Positions 15,667 through 22,864 of a stretch of DNA of 29,672 nt are shown here, piece after piece. The stretch covers positions 1-29,672 of the forward strand of contig CAYMRB010000067.1 in the NCBI GenBank assembly GCA_964392615.1, written 5' to 3'. This stretch comes from CAYMRB01 sp964392615. GTDB lineage: Bacteria; Planctomycetota; UBA8108. The position numbers and the translations under genes are program-made. Within the stretch, counting starts at the first letter, position 1. Every line of letters begins with the position of its first letter. Below the pieces are notes generated by a model. The model was not told where the DNA came from and ran no database searches. It saw nothing but the letters and a program-made list of their open reading frames with translations.

Positions 15667-17418
15667 ATGGCCGTCCGATCGACGATCCGGGTCCTCTTCT
15701 ACGCGATTGACGGCACCGGTCTCGGGCATCTCTCGCGCTTGCTCGCGGTCGCACGCGACGCGCGCGATCTCGTCGAAGCTCTCGGCCATCGCGCCGATTT
15801 CTGCTTTCTGACGACGAGCGAAGCATCGCAGGCCGCGTGGGACTTTCCGGTCTACAAGATTCCGTCGAAGACGGTCGCGCGCGAGTCGGGCGCATCGCCG
15901 CGCTCCTTCGCGGCGGCGGCGAAGATCCTGATTTCGAACGTCGTCGCCGCGGTACGTCCGGATGTGCTCGTGCTGGACACGGTCGCCGAGGGCTCGTTTC
16001 GCGAGTTTCTGTTCCTGAAGGACTACGCCCGCAGGACGGCGTTCATCGATCGCCACAAGGACACGGCAACGTCGAGGAGCGACGCGCACCAATCGCATCT
16101 CGCGCTCTACGATCTCGTTCTCGTTCCGGACCACGCCGACGCCACGAAGCGCTATCCGATCCAGCCTACGCTCGTGGAGCGGCGGCGGTTCGTCGGGCCG
16201 ATTCACGGCTATCGCGGTGAGGAGGCGCTTGACCGAGCTACCGTGCGGGCGCGGTTCGGCGTCGATGCGGACGACGACATCGTCTATGTGTCGGCGGGCG
16301 GCGGCGGCGATCGTCACGCGGCGGCGGCGCTCGAGACGTTGATCGACGTCGTCGCCGCGGAGCCGCGCACGTTCGTGCTCGTCGGCTACGGTCCGCTCTA
16401 TCGCGGCGAGCGCGTGTACCGCCGCAACGTCGTGCCGCTGGCGGAGGGCGACGTCTGGAGGTTCTTTCCAGGCGTCGACTTCGCGGTCTGTGCCGCGGGG
16501 TACAACACGTACCAGGAGCTGCTGGCGGCGGGCGTGCCGTCGCTCTTGTTCGCGCAGGAGAAGGGGCTCGATCGTCAGGACGAGCGTATCGTGCGCGGAG
16601 CCGAGCGGGGTTGGCATCGCGTGTTGAGCGCGCTGGATCCGCACCTGCTGCGCGTCGAGCTCGCGACGCTTCGCGAGCCGCACGAGCGCGAGCGGATCCG
16701 CGACGCGCTCGAAGCTCGTCCGCGGAGCGAAGGGCGCTTGCGGGCAGCGGTCGAGCTACTGGCGCTTGCGGCGACGGTCGATCGGACGGCGATCGATCGA
16801 GGCGAGCTGTTCACGGCGGCCTGTCTGCGACGCCGGTGGCCGCGCGTGCGCCTCGAGCTGGCGCGGGACGTGGCAGCGTCACGGGACGACGAGAGCATGG
16901 TTGGTCCCGTCCCGGGCTTCGCCACGGCGTATGAGCAGATGTCGTGGTGGGATCGGTGGGCGCGGGCAGATCTGGATCGCGACGCGGAACGCGATCGACA
17001 TCTGATCGCGTGGCGATCCGAGCAGGACGACGCGAAGGCTGCACGGCGCGATCGCGGTGAGATCGCGTTCGGCGCTCGCCTGGCGCGGTGGCAACAGCGC
17101 GTCGGGCTGACCGACGCGGACTGGCGCCGGTTCATTCGGGAGAGTGTGGGCGACGCGTCGGCAGAAGGCTGCGCGCGGGTCGCATCGCGGCGGCGCATCG
17201 TCGAGGATGTGCTGGAGCGCGTCTGCGAGGGCTTGCCGCCCGCGGCGCGAGCGGGTTTTCTGCTCGAGGCGCGAGAATCTCTGCAATCGACGCAGAGGTT
17301 GGTCGGACTGCAGGAATTGACGGACGGTCTCATGGTCGCGCCGGAAGACGACACGTCGTCGGAAGGCGGACGGTCACCGCAAGGTGGAGGGTCGGCGACG
17401 GATGCGAACCAAGGGTGA
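15667..17418 (+). CDS. GT-B glycosyltransferase (MurG / COG4671-like) with C-terminal extension
   Basis: A 583-residue protein. The N-terminal LFYAIDGTGLGHLSRLLAVA (residues 10-29) is the glycine-rich donor/acceptor loop of MurG-like GT-B enzymes. YVSAGGGGDRHAAAALE (about 209-225) opens the second Rossmann domain, and CAAGYNTYQELLAAGVPSLL (about 277-296) is the nucleotide-sugar site, with the usual Q/E residues shortly after (FAQEKGLDRQDE). Family members of this kind are about 380 residues; here about 200 extra residues (380-583), Arg/Trp-rich and helical, follow and are unassigned. No signal peptide or membrane helix is seen, so a cytoplasmic or membrane-face enzyme using a UDP- or similar sugar is likely; the acceptor is unknown. 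The last 17 bases overlap the next gene. It is sandwiched between a TerB-like and a coiled-coil gene. Confidence 0.82.
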   Translation: MAVRSTIRVLFYAIDGTGLGHLSRLLAVARDARDLVEALGHRADFCFLTTSEASQAAWDFPVYKIPSKTVARESGASPRSFAAAAKILISNVVAAVRPDVLVLDTVAEGSFREFLFLKDYARRTAFIDRHKDTATSRSDAHQSHLALYDLVLVPDHADATKRYPIQPTLVERRRFVGPIHGYRGEEALDRATVRARFGVDADDDIVYVSAGGGGDRHAAAALETLIDVVAAEPRTFVLVGYGPLYRGERVYRRNVVPLAEGDVWRFFPGVDFAVCAAGYNTYQELLAAGVPSLLFAQEKGLDRQDERIVRGAERGWHRVLSALDPHLLRVELATLREPHERERIRDALEARPRSEGRLRAAVELLALAATVDRTAIDRGELFTAACLRRRWPRVRLELARDVAASRDDESMVGPVPGFATAYEQMSWWDRWARADLDRDAERDRHLIAWRSEQDDAKAARRDRGEIAFGARLARWQQRVGLTDADWRRFIRESVGDASAEGCARVASRRRIVEDVLERVCEGLPPAARAGFLLEARESLQSTQRLVGLQELTDGLMVAPEDDTSSEGGRSPQGGGSATDANQG

Positions 17419-18811
17419 CGGGATCGCCGCAGCACGCGACGCGATCGCCAGCTACGAGAGCCAGATCCACGAGCTCGAGGCCGAGCTCGCGAGCGTGCAG
17501 CAGGACGAGCGGACGATCCGCGAGGAGATGGGGGAGACCATCGAGAATCTCGCGACCGGTCTGCTGCCATCGCACGAGCCGGAAGTGGTCGAGGCGGCCG
17601 CGGAGGAGACCGGCGCGCTGCATCTCCGCTCGCGGCTCGAGGACCTCGCGCGGCAGTTGGACGACAGCAAGGCGCGCATCGCGGCCATCGACGCCGATCA
17701 GCGCTACGTCGACCGCGACGTGTTGGTCCATCCGACGACCGGAGACTACTCGCAACGCATCGCGTCGGAGATCCAGGCGGTCGAGGCGTTCGAGACGCGT
17801 CTCGCGGACTTCGAGTGCCGCGAGTTCCAATGGCTCTATCGGCGCGGCTTCCACGAGAAGCGCGAATCGAACGCGTTCCAGAAGTTCTGGCGCGTCGTGA
17901 CGCTCGCGAATCACCGCGAGGAGCGCGCGCTGGCGGTCGTCGAGAAGCGATTCGAGAAGAGCGACTTCTCCGCGCTCGCCCGCGAGTACGACGACGTGTG
18001 CGAGAAGCTCGCGTATCACACCAAGGAGCTCGAGGGTTGGGAGGCGAAGCGGGACGAGGTGCTCGATCTCATCGCCGAGCGCGAGGAGCTCAGCGCCTGG
18101 ATCGACGACTATCCGCGACAGTGCGTCGCCGCCCTGCGCATCGATCTCGCCAGCCACCTCGCGAACTGCGAGTTCGGCACGATTCACGCGCGGGTGCGCC
18201 CGGCCGGGAAGATCCTCGCCGCCAAGTCGCACGCGCTGACGAAGAAGCTCGAGTACCTCAGCGATCTCGAGCGCTATCTGCGGCGCGAGATCGAGGATCG
18301 TCGCGCGCGCATCGCCAGCATCGACAACGTGCGGCGCAAGTGGTCGCGCAAACCGTACGGCTTCCTGCGCGGTGACAAGACGAAGTGGCTCGTCACCGTG
18401 CCGGAGATGAAGCGCCAGGGCACGCGCAAGCGGGTCGTCTGGGCGCGCGGCATGCACCACAACATCCACTCGTACGACAGCTACGACTCGTACAGCGTCT
18501 ACCTCGATACGGGCGTCGCGTTCCTGGCGTACGACGCGTTCGCGCATGCCGCCGAGGAGCGCATGCCGTACGAGGGGTTCTCGCGCACGGTGATCGACGA
18601 GCTGGACGAGTTCCGCGTCGAGCACGACATGGAGCGGCCCGACTACGCGATGTTCGACGAGTGGGAAGACGAAGCCGCGGCCGACGCCGAGGGCGAGATG
18701 GAGACGGGCGACGCGGGCGAGATGGAGGGCGATTTCGCCGAAGGAGTCGCGGCGGCGGCGTTGGCCGCTGAGGCGGACGCGCTGGCGGACGATCTCGTTG
18801 ACGAGTCCTAG
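17402..18811 (+). CDS. Large coiled-coil protein of unknown function
   Basis: A 469-residue protein from ATG 17402 (GGAGG 11 bases upstream; a GTG at 17384 is an alternative). It overlaps the glycosyltransferase stop by 17 bases. Residues 1-120 and 190-320 are heptad-rich coiled coils (ASYESQIHELEAELASVQQD and similar). A conserved-looking globular part lies between about 320 and 415: basic RRKWSRKPYGFLRGDKTKWL, then WARGMHHNIHSYDSYDSYSV, rich in His/Tyr/Ser. The last 55 residues are acidic and Ala-rich. There is no signal peptide or membrane helix. I do not recognise the family. The His/Tyr cluster could bind metal or a nucleotide, which is speculation. Coupling to the glycosyltransferase suggests the two proteins work together, the coiled coil perhaps as its scaffold. 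Confidence 0.78.
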   Translation: MRTKGDGIAAARDAIASYESQIHELEAELASVQQDERTIREEMGETIENLATGLLPSHEPEVVEAAAEETGALHLRSRLEDLARQLDDSKARIAAIDADQRYVDRDVLVHPTTGDYSQRIASEIQAVEAFETRLADFECREFQWLYRRGFHEKRESNAFQKFWRVVTLANHREERALAVVEKRFEKSDFSALAREYDDVCEKLAYHTKELEGWEAKRDEVLDLIAEREELSAWIDDYPRQCVAALRIDLASHLANCEFGTIHARVRPAGKILAAKSHALTKKLEYLSDLERYLRREIEDRRARIASIDNVRRKWSRKPYGFLRGDKTKWLVTVPEMKRQGTRKRVVWARGMHHNIHSYDSYDSYSVYLDTGVAFLAYDAFAHAAEERMPYEGFSRTVIDELDEFRVEHDMERPDYAMFDEWEDEAAADAEGEMETGDAGEMEGDFAEGVAAAALAAEADALADDLVDES

Positions 18812-18858
18812 CCTGGCTGCGACGGCAACGGCTCGCTTGCGGGCCAAGGAGGGGTTTC

Positions 18859-18972
18859 GTGAGACAGCGCGCGATCGTGGTCATCGTCGGGTTGTGCATC
18901 GCCAAGGAGCGGATCATCTGGGTCGGAAAGAGGGACCACGACGAGACCTGGAGGATCGGGACGCCCGAGTAG
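18859..18972 (+). CDS. Possible 37-residue small protein
   Basis: GTG 18859 opens 37 codons ending TAG, preceded by AAGGAGGGG at ideal spacing, one of the strongest ribosome-binding sites in the window. The product begins MRQRAIVVIVGLCIAKERII, a short hydrophobic stretch, followed by WVGKRDHDETWRIGTPE. It lies 47 bp after the coiled-coil gene and 33 bp before the next gene on the same strand. Codon third positions are mostly G/C. It could be a small membrane-associated protein or a leader; no family is recognised. Confidence 0.4.
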   Translation: MRQRAIVVIVGLCIAKERIIWVGKRDHDETWRIGTPE

Positions 18973-19005
18973 CGCAGCGATCGATATGCGAAAACGGAGG
19001 CAGCG

Positions 19006-19290
19006 ATGGCGATAGACCTGAACACCCTCTTCGGCGACGGATACGACGTACGCGGCGAAATCTGCGGCCTGCAAAGGGCGTGGCTGAAGAGCTCGACCCT
19101 GCGCAGCCGTCTGCGCAAGCGAGTGAAGGAGCACGACGTGCACCTCGGCGTCGTCGACTACGAGGTCGAGGTGCTCGCGCGCGGCTTCCGCGCTCTGACC
19201 GAGCTGCTCGTCGACAAGGGCGTCGTGACGCGCGAGGAGCTCGAGCGCAAGGTCGCCGAGCTCGACGCCGTCGAGGACACCGAGGCATAG
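19006..19290 (+). CDS. Hypothetical 94-residue protein
   Basis: ATG 19006 has GGAGG 6 bases upstream. The 94-residue product has no signal peptide. Its C-terminal half, ending ALTELLVDKGVVTREELERKV, has the helix pattern of many small cytoplasmic bacterial proteins; the middle (RLRKRVKEHDVHLGVVDYEVEVLARGF) is mixed helix and strand. I do not recognise a family. The next gene begins one base after its TAG, so the two are almost certainly co-translated and may act together. Confidence 0.7.
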   Translation: MAIDLNTLFGDGYDVRGEICGLQRAWLKSSTLRSRLRKRVKEHDVHLGVVDYEVEVLARGFRALTELLVDKGVVTREELERKVAELDAVEDTEA

Positions 19291-19291
19291 C

Positions 19292-19843
19292 ATGGCCGGG
19301 AAACGCCGCCGCAAGAGGAAGCGCAAGCGAGCCGAGGAGACCGGCGACACCACGGTGAGCATCTCGCGGGTGATCTTCGGGCTCCACTTCATCATCGTGG
19401 CGGGCGCGTTTCTGGTCTTCCTGGGAAACGAGCTCGATCTGTACGGACGCGACCCCGTATTCGTCGCCGGTGGTGTGTCGCTCGCGGTCATCGTGCTCGT
19501 CAGGCCACATCTCGTGCTCACCGCGAGTGGCGTGGAGTTCGTTGCCAAGGTCTGCTTCATCTTCTCGGTTCCGTACGCGACGATCGAACGGGAGCGAATC
19601 CGAGCGGTCCGGGTGAGCTGGGACAGAGACGAGAGCGTCAGGAGCTGCGGTGGTGTCGCGTACACCGAGCGAGTCCCGTTCGTCGGCATCTTCCTCCAGT
19701 ACGTGCGAAGCGATCCGTCGAGGGAGGCCTCGATGTGCCTCGACCGTCTCAAGAAGAAGGAAATCGACGTAGACTTGACCGTGGCCGAGAAGAGAGCTCG
19801 GAAGTTCGCCCGCGTGCTCGGCTGCCCTGTTCGAGCGAGGTGA
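19292..19843 (+). CDS. Hypothetical membrane protein with basic N-terminus
   Basis: A 183-residue protein beginning MAGKRRRKRKRKRAEE, a dense basic patch, then two hydrophobic helices at about residues 27-47 and 53-70 with a short loop (LDLYGRDP). The remainder (about 75-183) looks like a soluble alpha/beta domain, VRPHLVLTASGVEFVAKVCF onward, reminiscent of the PH-like domains that follow paired helices in many bacterial membrane proteins; that is a resemblance only. The positive-inside rule puts the N-terminus and the C-terminal domain in the cytoplasm. It is separated from the preceding gene by one base. Function unknown. Confidence 0.7.
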   Translation: MAGKRRRKRKRKRAEETGDTTVSISRVIFGLHFIIVAGAFLVFLGNELDLYGRDPVFVAGGVSLAVIVLVRPHLVLTASGVEFVAKVCFIFSVPYATIERERIRAVRVSWDRDESVRSCGGVAYTERVPFVGIFLQYVRSDPSREASMCLDRLKKKEIDVDLTVAEKRARKFARVLGCPVRAR

Positions 19844-19947
19844 TTGCCAGGTGACTCGAGCCAGTGTAGGCGAATCGACGATGCACCACCGGGTACGCCG
19901 GGCCGTGGCCGTGTTGATGTCGCAGAGCACTGACACTGTGTGCCGAT

Positions 19948-21138
19948 ATGCTGTCGTGTCCGAATTGCGGTAAACGTCTTCGCGAGGTCCAGACGAGCGT
20001 CGGTCGCCTTCACGCGTGTGACGGTTGCCGTGGTCGCATGGTCGGTCTGCCCGTCTTGCGGAACCAGCGCACGTCGAGACGGTTTCTTCAGCGCGTGTGG
20101 GCCCTGGCGCGCAGCGACGAAGCCGGGCGCGGCAAGGCGTGTCCGCATTGCGCTGGTGATATGGCCGAGGTGACGCTGACGCCCGAGGAGACCGGCGGGT
20201 CCACTCTCGCGCTCGACGTCTGCAGGCCGTGCATGGCGATCTGGCTTGACCCCGGCGAGGCCTGGCAATTGCCGCGGGAGGTGCGACGGGGAGTGCGACG
20301 GGAGGACTCGGAGGACGATCTCTCTCCGCAGGCCAAGGAGCTGCTCGCCAGGGACGAGGTTCGGCGCATTGCGGAGCGTGCGGAGCAACAGGAGGGCGCC
20401 ACGGCACCCGAGTCGGCGTGGCAATGGGTGCCGATGTTGATGGGCATGCCGGTTGAGACGACCGCGCCATCGAAGCGAACCTCGGCCCTTGTCGACGGGC
20501 GACCCGTCATCACCTGGGGCCTGACCGCGGTCTGCTGCGCGCTCTTCCTGATCCTCTTCGTCAGCGGGACGCTCGGAGCAGCGTTCGAGAGGTTCGGCTT
20601 CGTTCCGGCCGAGCCGTTGCGGCACGCGGGCATCCCGCTGCTGATGAGCTTCCTCCTCCACGCCGGTTTCATGCACATCGTCGGGAACATGTATTTCCTG
20701 ATGGTGTTCGGCGACAACGTCGAGAGCGATCTCGGCCGGCGCAAGTACGCACTGTTGGTGCTAGCCTCCCATGTCGTGGGCGTTCTCGCTCACGCGCTCG
20801 TGGAGCCGAGATCGTCCGCCCCTCTGATCGGAGCGAGCGCCGGCATCTCGGGCGTCGTCGCCTACTACGCGATCGCGTTCCCGCGCGCGCGCCTGGGCAT
20901 GCTCCTGTGGGTCGGATACTGGGCCCGATGGGTCAGAGTGCCGGCCCTCCTCTACCTCGGGTTCTGGTTCCTCCTGCAGCTCATCGGGCTCATGCAGCAG
21001 GTCGAGGGGATGACCAACGTGTCCGCGGCCGGTCACGTCGGAGGCGCGGCGGTCGGCGTCGCCGCGGCTCTCGTCGTGCGTCACCGGCGGCGCGAGCTGA
21101 CGGCTGAGCCGTCCCGCAAGCAGCGCGAGAAGTGGTGA
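19948..21138 (+). CDS. Rhomboid-family intramembrane serine protease with N-terminal double zinc ribbon
   Basis: A 396-residue protein. The first 100 residues hold two four-Cys zinc-binding pairs: C4/C7 with C24/C27, and C65/C68 with C92/C95 (the last in CRPCMAIWLD, typical of zf-TFIIB-type ribbons). From about residue 185 come six or more membrane helices of the rhomboid fold: HAGFMHIVGNMYFLMVFGDN near 233-252, the catalytic Ser in GASAGISG (S297), and the partner His in AAGHVGG (H363). Rhomboids cleave transmembrane substrates within the bilayer by this Ser-His dyad. The cytoplasmic zinc module probably recruits or regulates substrates, which is inference. The gene is convergent with the amidohydrolase/small-membrane-protein region and overlaps both opposing frames at its 3' end. 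The 104-bp upstream gap shows no clear promoter. Confidence 0.93.
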   Translation: MLSCPNCGKRLREVQTSVGRLHACDGCRGRMVGLPVLRNQRTSRRFLQRVWALARSDEAGRGKACPHCAGDMAEVTLTPEETGGSTLALDVCRPCMAIWLDPGEAWQLPREVRRGVRREDSEDDLSPQAKELLARDEVRRIAERAEQQEGATAPESAWQWVPMLMGMPVETTAPSKRTSALVDGRPVITWGLTAVCCALFLILFVSGTLGAAFERFGFVPAEPLRHAGIPLLMSFLLHAGFMHIVGNMYFLMVFGDNVESDLGRRKYALLVLASHVVGVLAHALVEPRSSAPLIGASAGISGVVAYYAIAFPRARLGMLLWVGYWARWVRVPALLYLGFWFLLQLIGLMQQVEGMTNVSAAGHVGGAAVGVAAALVVRHRRRELTAEPSRKQREKW

Positions 21139-22758
21139 CGTTCGGATCGCGCGACCGGTGGCAGCGGAGGGAGATGTTCGAGCACGCGAGGGTGTACGCC
21201 GCGCAGCCAGACGAGATCGCCTCGGATCCGTCGCACCCACACCATGCGCCCGCAGGCGTTGCCCCACGCGACTCCGAGGAGGGTTGCGACGAGTCCCGCC
21301 ACGGCGAGCATCGCGAGCGCGGTCGAGGGCGTCGCGAGGCGCATCGTCGCGGCCACCAAAAGCGTGCCCGATGCCTCGAATCCGAGGAGAGCCGAGGCCA
21401 CCGAGCGTTCCGCGGCGCCGGCGGATCGGCGCACGTGGATTCGCCGCGTCTTCCTCGAGGTGGTCGGCCTGGCTGGTAGCGAAGGCGTCGCGCAGATCGG
21501 TCGGCACGCGAAAGACCGACGGCTCGAAACGTCGCCCGCTGCTCGGATGGCGCACCGTGCGTTTGACGAGCAGATCGAAGAGAAGCGGATTGTAGCCGTA
21601 GACCTCGTCGAGCCACTCCGCCTCGTCTTCGGTGATGTAGCCGTCGCTGGCGAGCCGCGACGTGCGTGTCACGACGTTGATGCCGGGCAGCGGGTAGTCG
21701 CTTCCGTGCACGATGCGCGCGTGCAAGTCGTCGCGTTCGAGCAACGTGTCGAGGGGCCCGCCGACATGGTGATCGAACGTCGTCGACGCGAGCTCCGCGA
21801 ACAGCAGGCCGCGCCAACGCGGTTCGTCGAGAAGCCGCAACAGGAGGTGGAAGCTCGGCACCTCCGGTCGAGCGGGATCGTCGAGGTCGATGTCGATGCC
21901 GTCGGACGCCGCGTGCAGCGCGACGACGCGCACGCCCATCGACAACGGCTTGCGGAGGCGTAGCGGATTGCCGAGCTTCTGCAGGTCGTCGGCGTCGACC
22001 GCCAGCTCGCGACCGGTGTGCGTCAGCAGCACCATGCCGTGGCGGACCATCGCGGCGTAGAACGGCGTGAGGCGCTCGGCGGACGGATCGATGTTCATCG
22101 CGTTCGGGAGCCACTTCACGAAGCGGCACCCGCGCAGCGCGAGGCGTTCGAGATCGGCGACGGCGTCGTTGCGATACGGGTGGATCGATACGACCGGCAC
22201 GAAGACGTCGGGATGCTCGTCGGCGATTCGCAACGCCCAGTCGTTCGGTACGTAGAACGTCGTGTGATCCGGATCGATCGTGCCGTCGTCGCGGTAGAAC
22301 CGATCCATCGCGTAGATCAGACACTTGCCTCGCTTCGGAACCGTGCGCACGAGCGCGACGAGTCGATCGACAAACTCGCGATCGGCGTTGCCGAGATCCT
22401 CCACGCCGGCCGCGCTCATGTAGACGCCCGTGCGACCGCGGCGCAGCGGGTTCCATGAGCCGAGCCAGCTCGGGTGGATCTCGATGCCGCTGCCGCCGGA
22501 GCCGGCGCCCATCAGGTGGACGTGGAAGTCGACCCACGGCTCGGGACCGATCTCGTCGAGCTGCTTCGCGACGAACCGTTGAGCACCCGGGCTGAGTCCT
22601 GCCGCCATCTCCTCCGGCGGGCCGACGAAGTCGCCGCCGACCCAGCGGTAGAGAGAGCTGCACCCGCACGCGGGCAGCGCGGTGAGCACGGCGACGGAGA
22701 GCAGCCAGCCGGACGCGCCACGCCCGCCTCGGGAGACGCGTAGTTCCTGCGAGTTCAT
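20761..22758 (-). CDS. Lipoprotein metal-dependent hydrolase of the amidohydrolase superfamily; 3' end uncertain
   Basis: ATG 22758 starts a lipoprotein signal peptide ending LTALPAC (C31). Residues 70-425 form an amidohydrolase barrel: VDFHVHLMG with the metal pair H79/H81, VVSIHPYR, FVKWLPNAMNI with a Lys ligand candidate, LLTHTGRE, ALHAASDG, and VHGSDYPLPG with the metal-binding/catalytic Asp D354. TIM-barrel enzymes of the amidohydrolase_2/TatD type hydrolyse or decarboxylate small cyclic or amide substrates; the substrate is unknown, and a membrane-anchored location is unusual. Convincing protein ends near residue 440 (about 21440). Beyond that the same frame runs to 20761 only as Arg/Pro-rich sequence antisense to the rhomboid gene, while another frame (21434-21081) encodes a plausible membrane protein. 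A lost stop or a frameshift near 21440 is likely, so coordinates 20761-21440 should not be trusted as protein. Confidence 0.8.
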   Translation of the reverse strand: MNSQELRVSRGGRGASGWLLSVAVLTALPACGCSSLYRWVGGDFVGPPEEMAAGLSPGAQRFVAKQLDEIGPEPWVDFHVHLMGAGSGGSGIEIHPSWLGSWNPLRRGRTGVYMSAAGVEDLGNADREFVDRLVALVRTVPKRGKCLIYAMDRFYRDDGTIDPDHTTFYVPNDWALRIADEHPDVFVPVVSIHPYRNDAVADLERLALRGCRFVKWLPNAMNIDPSAERLTPFYAAMVRHGMVLLTHTGRELAVDADDLQKLGNPLRLRKPLSMGVRVVALHAASDGIDIDLDDPARPEVPSFHLLLRLLDEPRWRGLLFAELASTTFDHHVGGPLDTLLERDDLHARIVHGSDYPLPGINVVTRTSRLASDGYITEDEAEWLDEVYGYNPLLFDLLVKRTVRHPSSGRRFEPSVFRVPTDLRDAFATSQADHLEEDAANPRAPIRRRRGTLGGLGSPRIRGIGHAFGGRDDAPRDALDRARDARRGGTRRNPPRSRVGQRLRAHGVGATDPRRSRLAARRTPSRARTSPSAATGRAIRTSPLLALLAGRLSRQLAPPVTHDESRGDADRRASDVTGRGHVGHPLDLLHEPDELQEEPEPEVEEGRHSDPSGPVSDPQEHAQARARERDRVVGDDARDAGARSDQRGGRSRLHERVSENAHDMGG
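21081..21434 (-). CDS. Small two-helix membrane protein in the frame after the amidohydrolase
   Basis: From GTG 21434, 117 codons give a chain with two hydrophobic segments, GFEASGTLLVAATMRL and TALAMLAVAGLVATLLGVAW, followed by MVWVRRIRGDLVWLRGVHPR and EHLPPLPPV. The WLxGVHPxxLxxLP ending recalls the C-terminus of short planctomycete membrane proteins, although I cannot name the family. It reads in a different frame from the amidohydrolase upstream and better explains the DNA than that frame does here. Its last 58 bases overlap the end of the rhomboid gene on the other strand. The true start is uncertain. Confidence 0.45.
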   Translation of the reverse strand: MRRSAGAAERSVASALLGFEASGTLLVAATMRLATPSTALAMLAVAGLVATLLGVAWGNACGRMVWVRRIRGDLVWLRGVHPRVLEHLPPLPPVARSERHHFSRCLRDGSAVSSRRR

Positions 22759-22760
22759 GG

Positions 22761-22773
22761 CGTAGATTCTACG
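22761..22773. promoter_or_regulatory. Inverted repeat with TAGAAT in the divergent amidohydrolase / TPR-protein gap
   Basis: CGTAGATTCTACG is an inverted repeat with 6-bp arms and a 1-bp centre. On the minus strand it contains GTAGAAT followed after 8 bases by the amidohydrolase ATG, so if TAGAAT is the -10 the mRNA would be nearly leaderless. It could also be an operator controlling the divergent pair. Confidence 0.35.
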
Positions 22774-22864
22774 CGGACGGCGTCGATTGTGGGTGAGCGG
22801 CGTCGGTATGGCCCCGGTGTCCACACCTCGCGACGCCGGAACGCGTTTTGCGAGCGCGTCGGGC

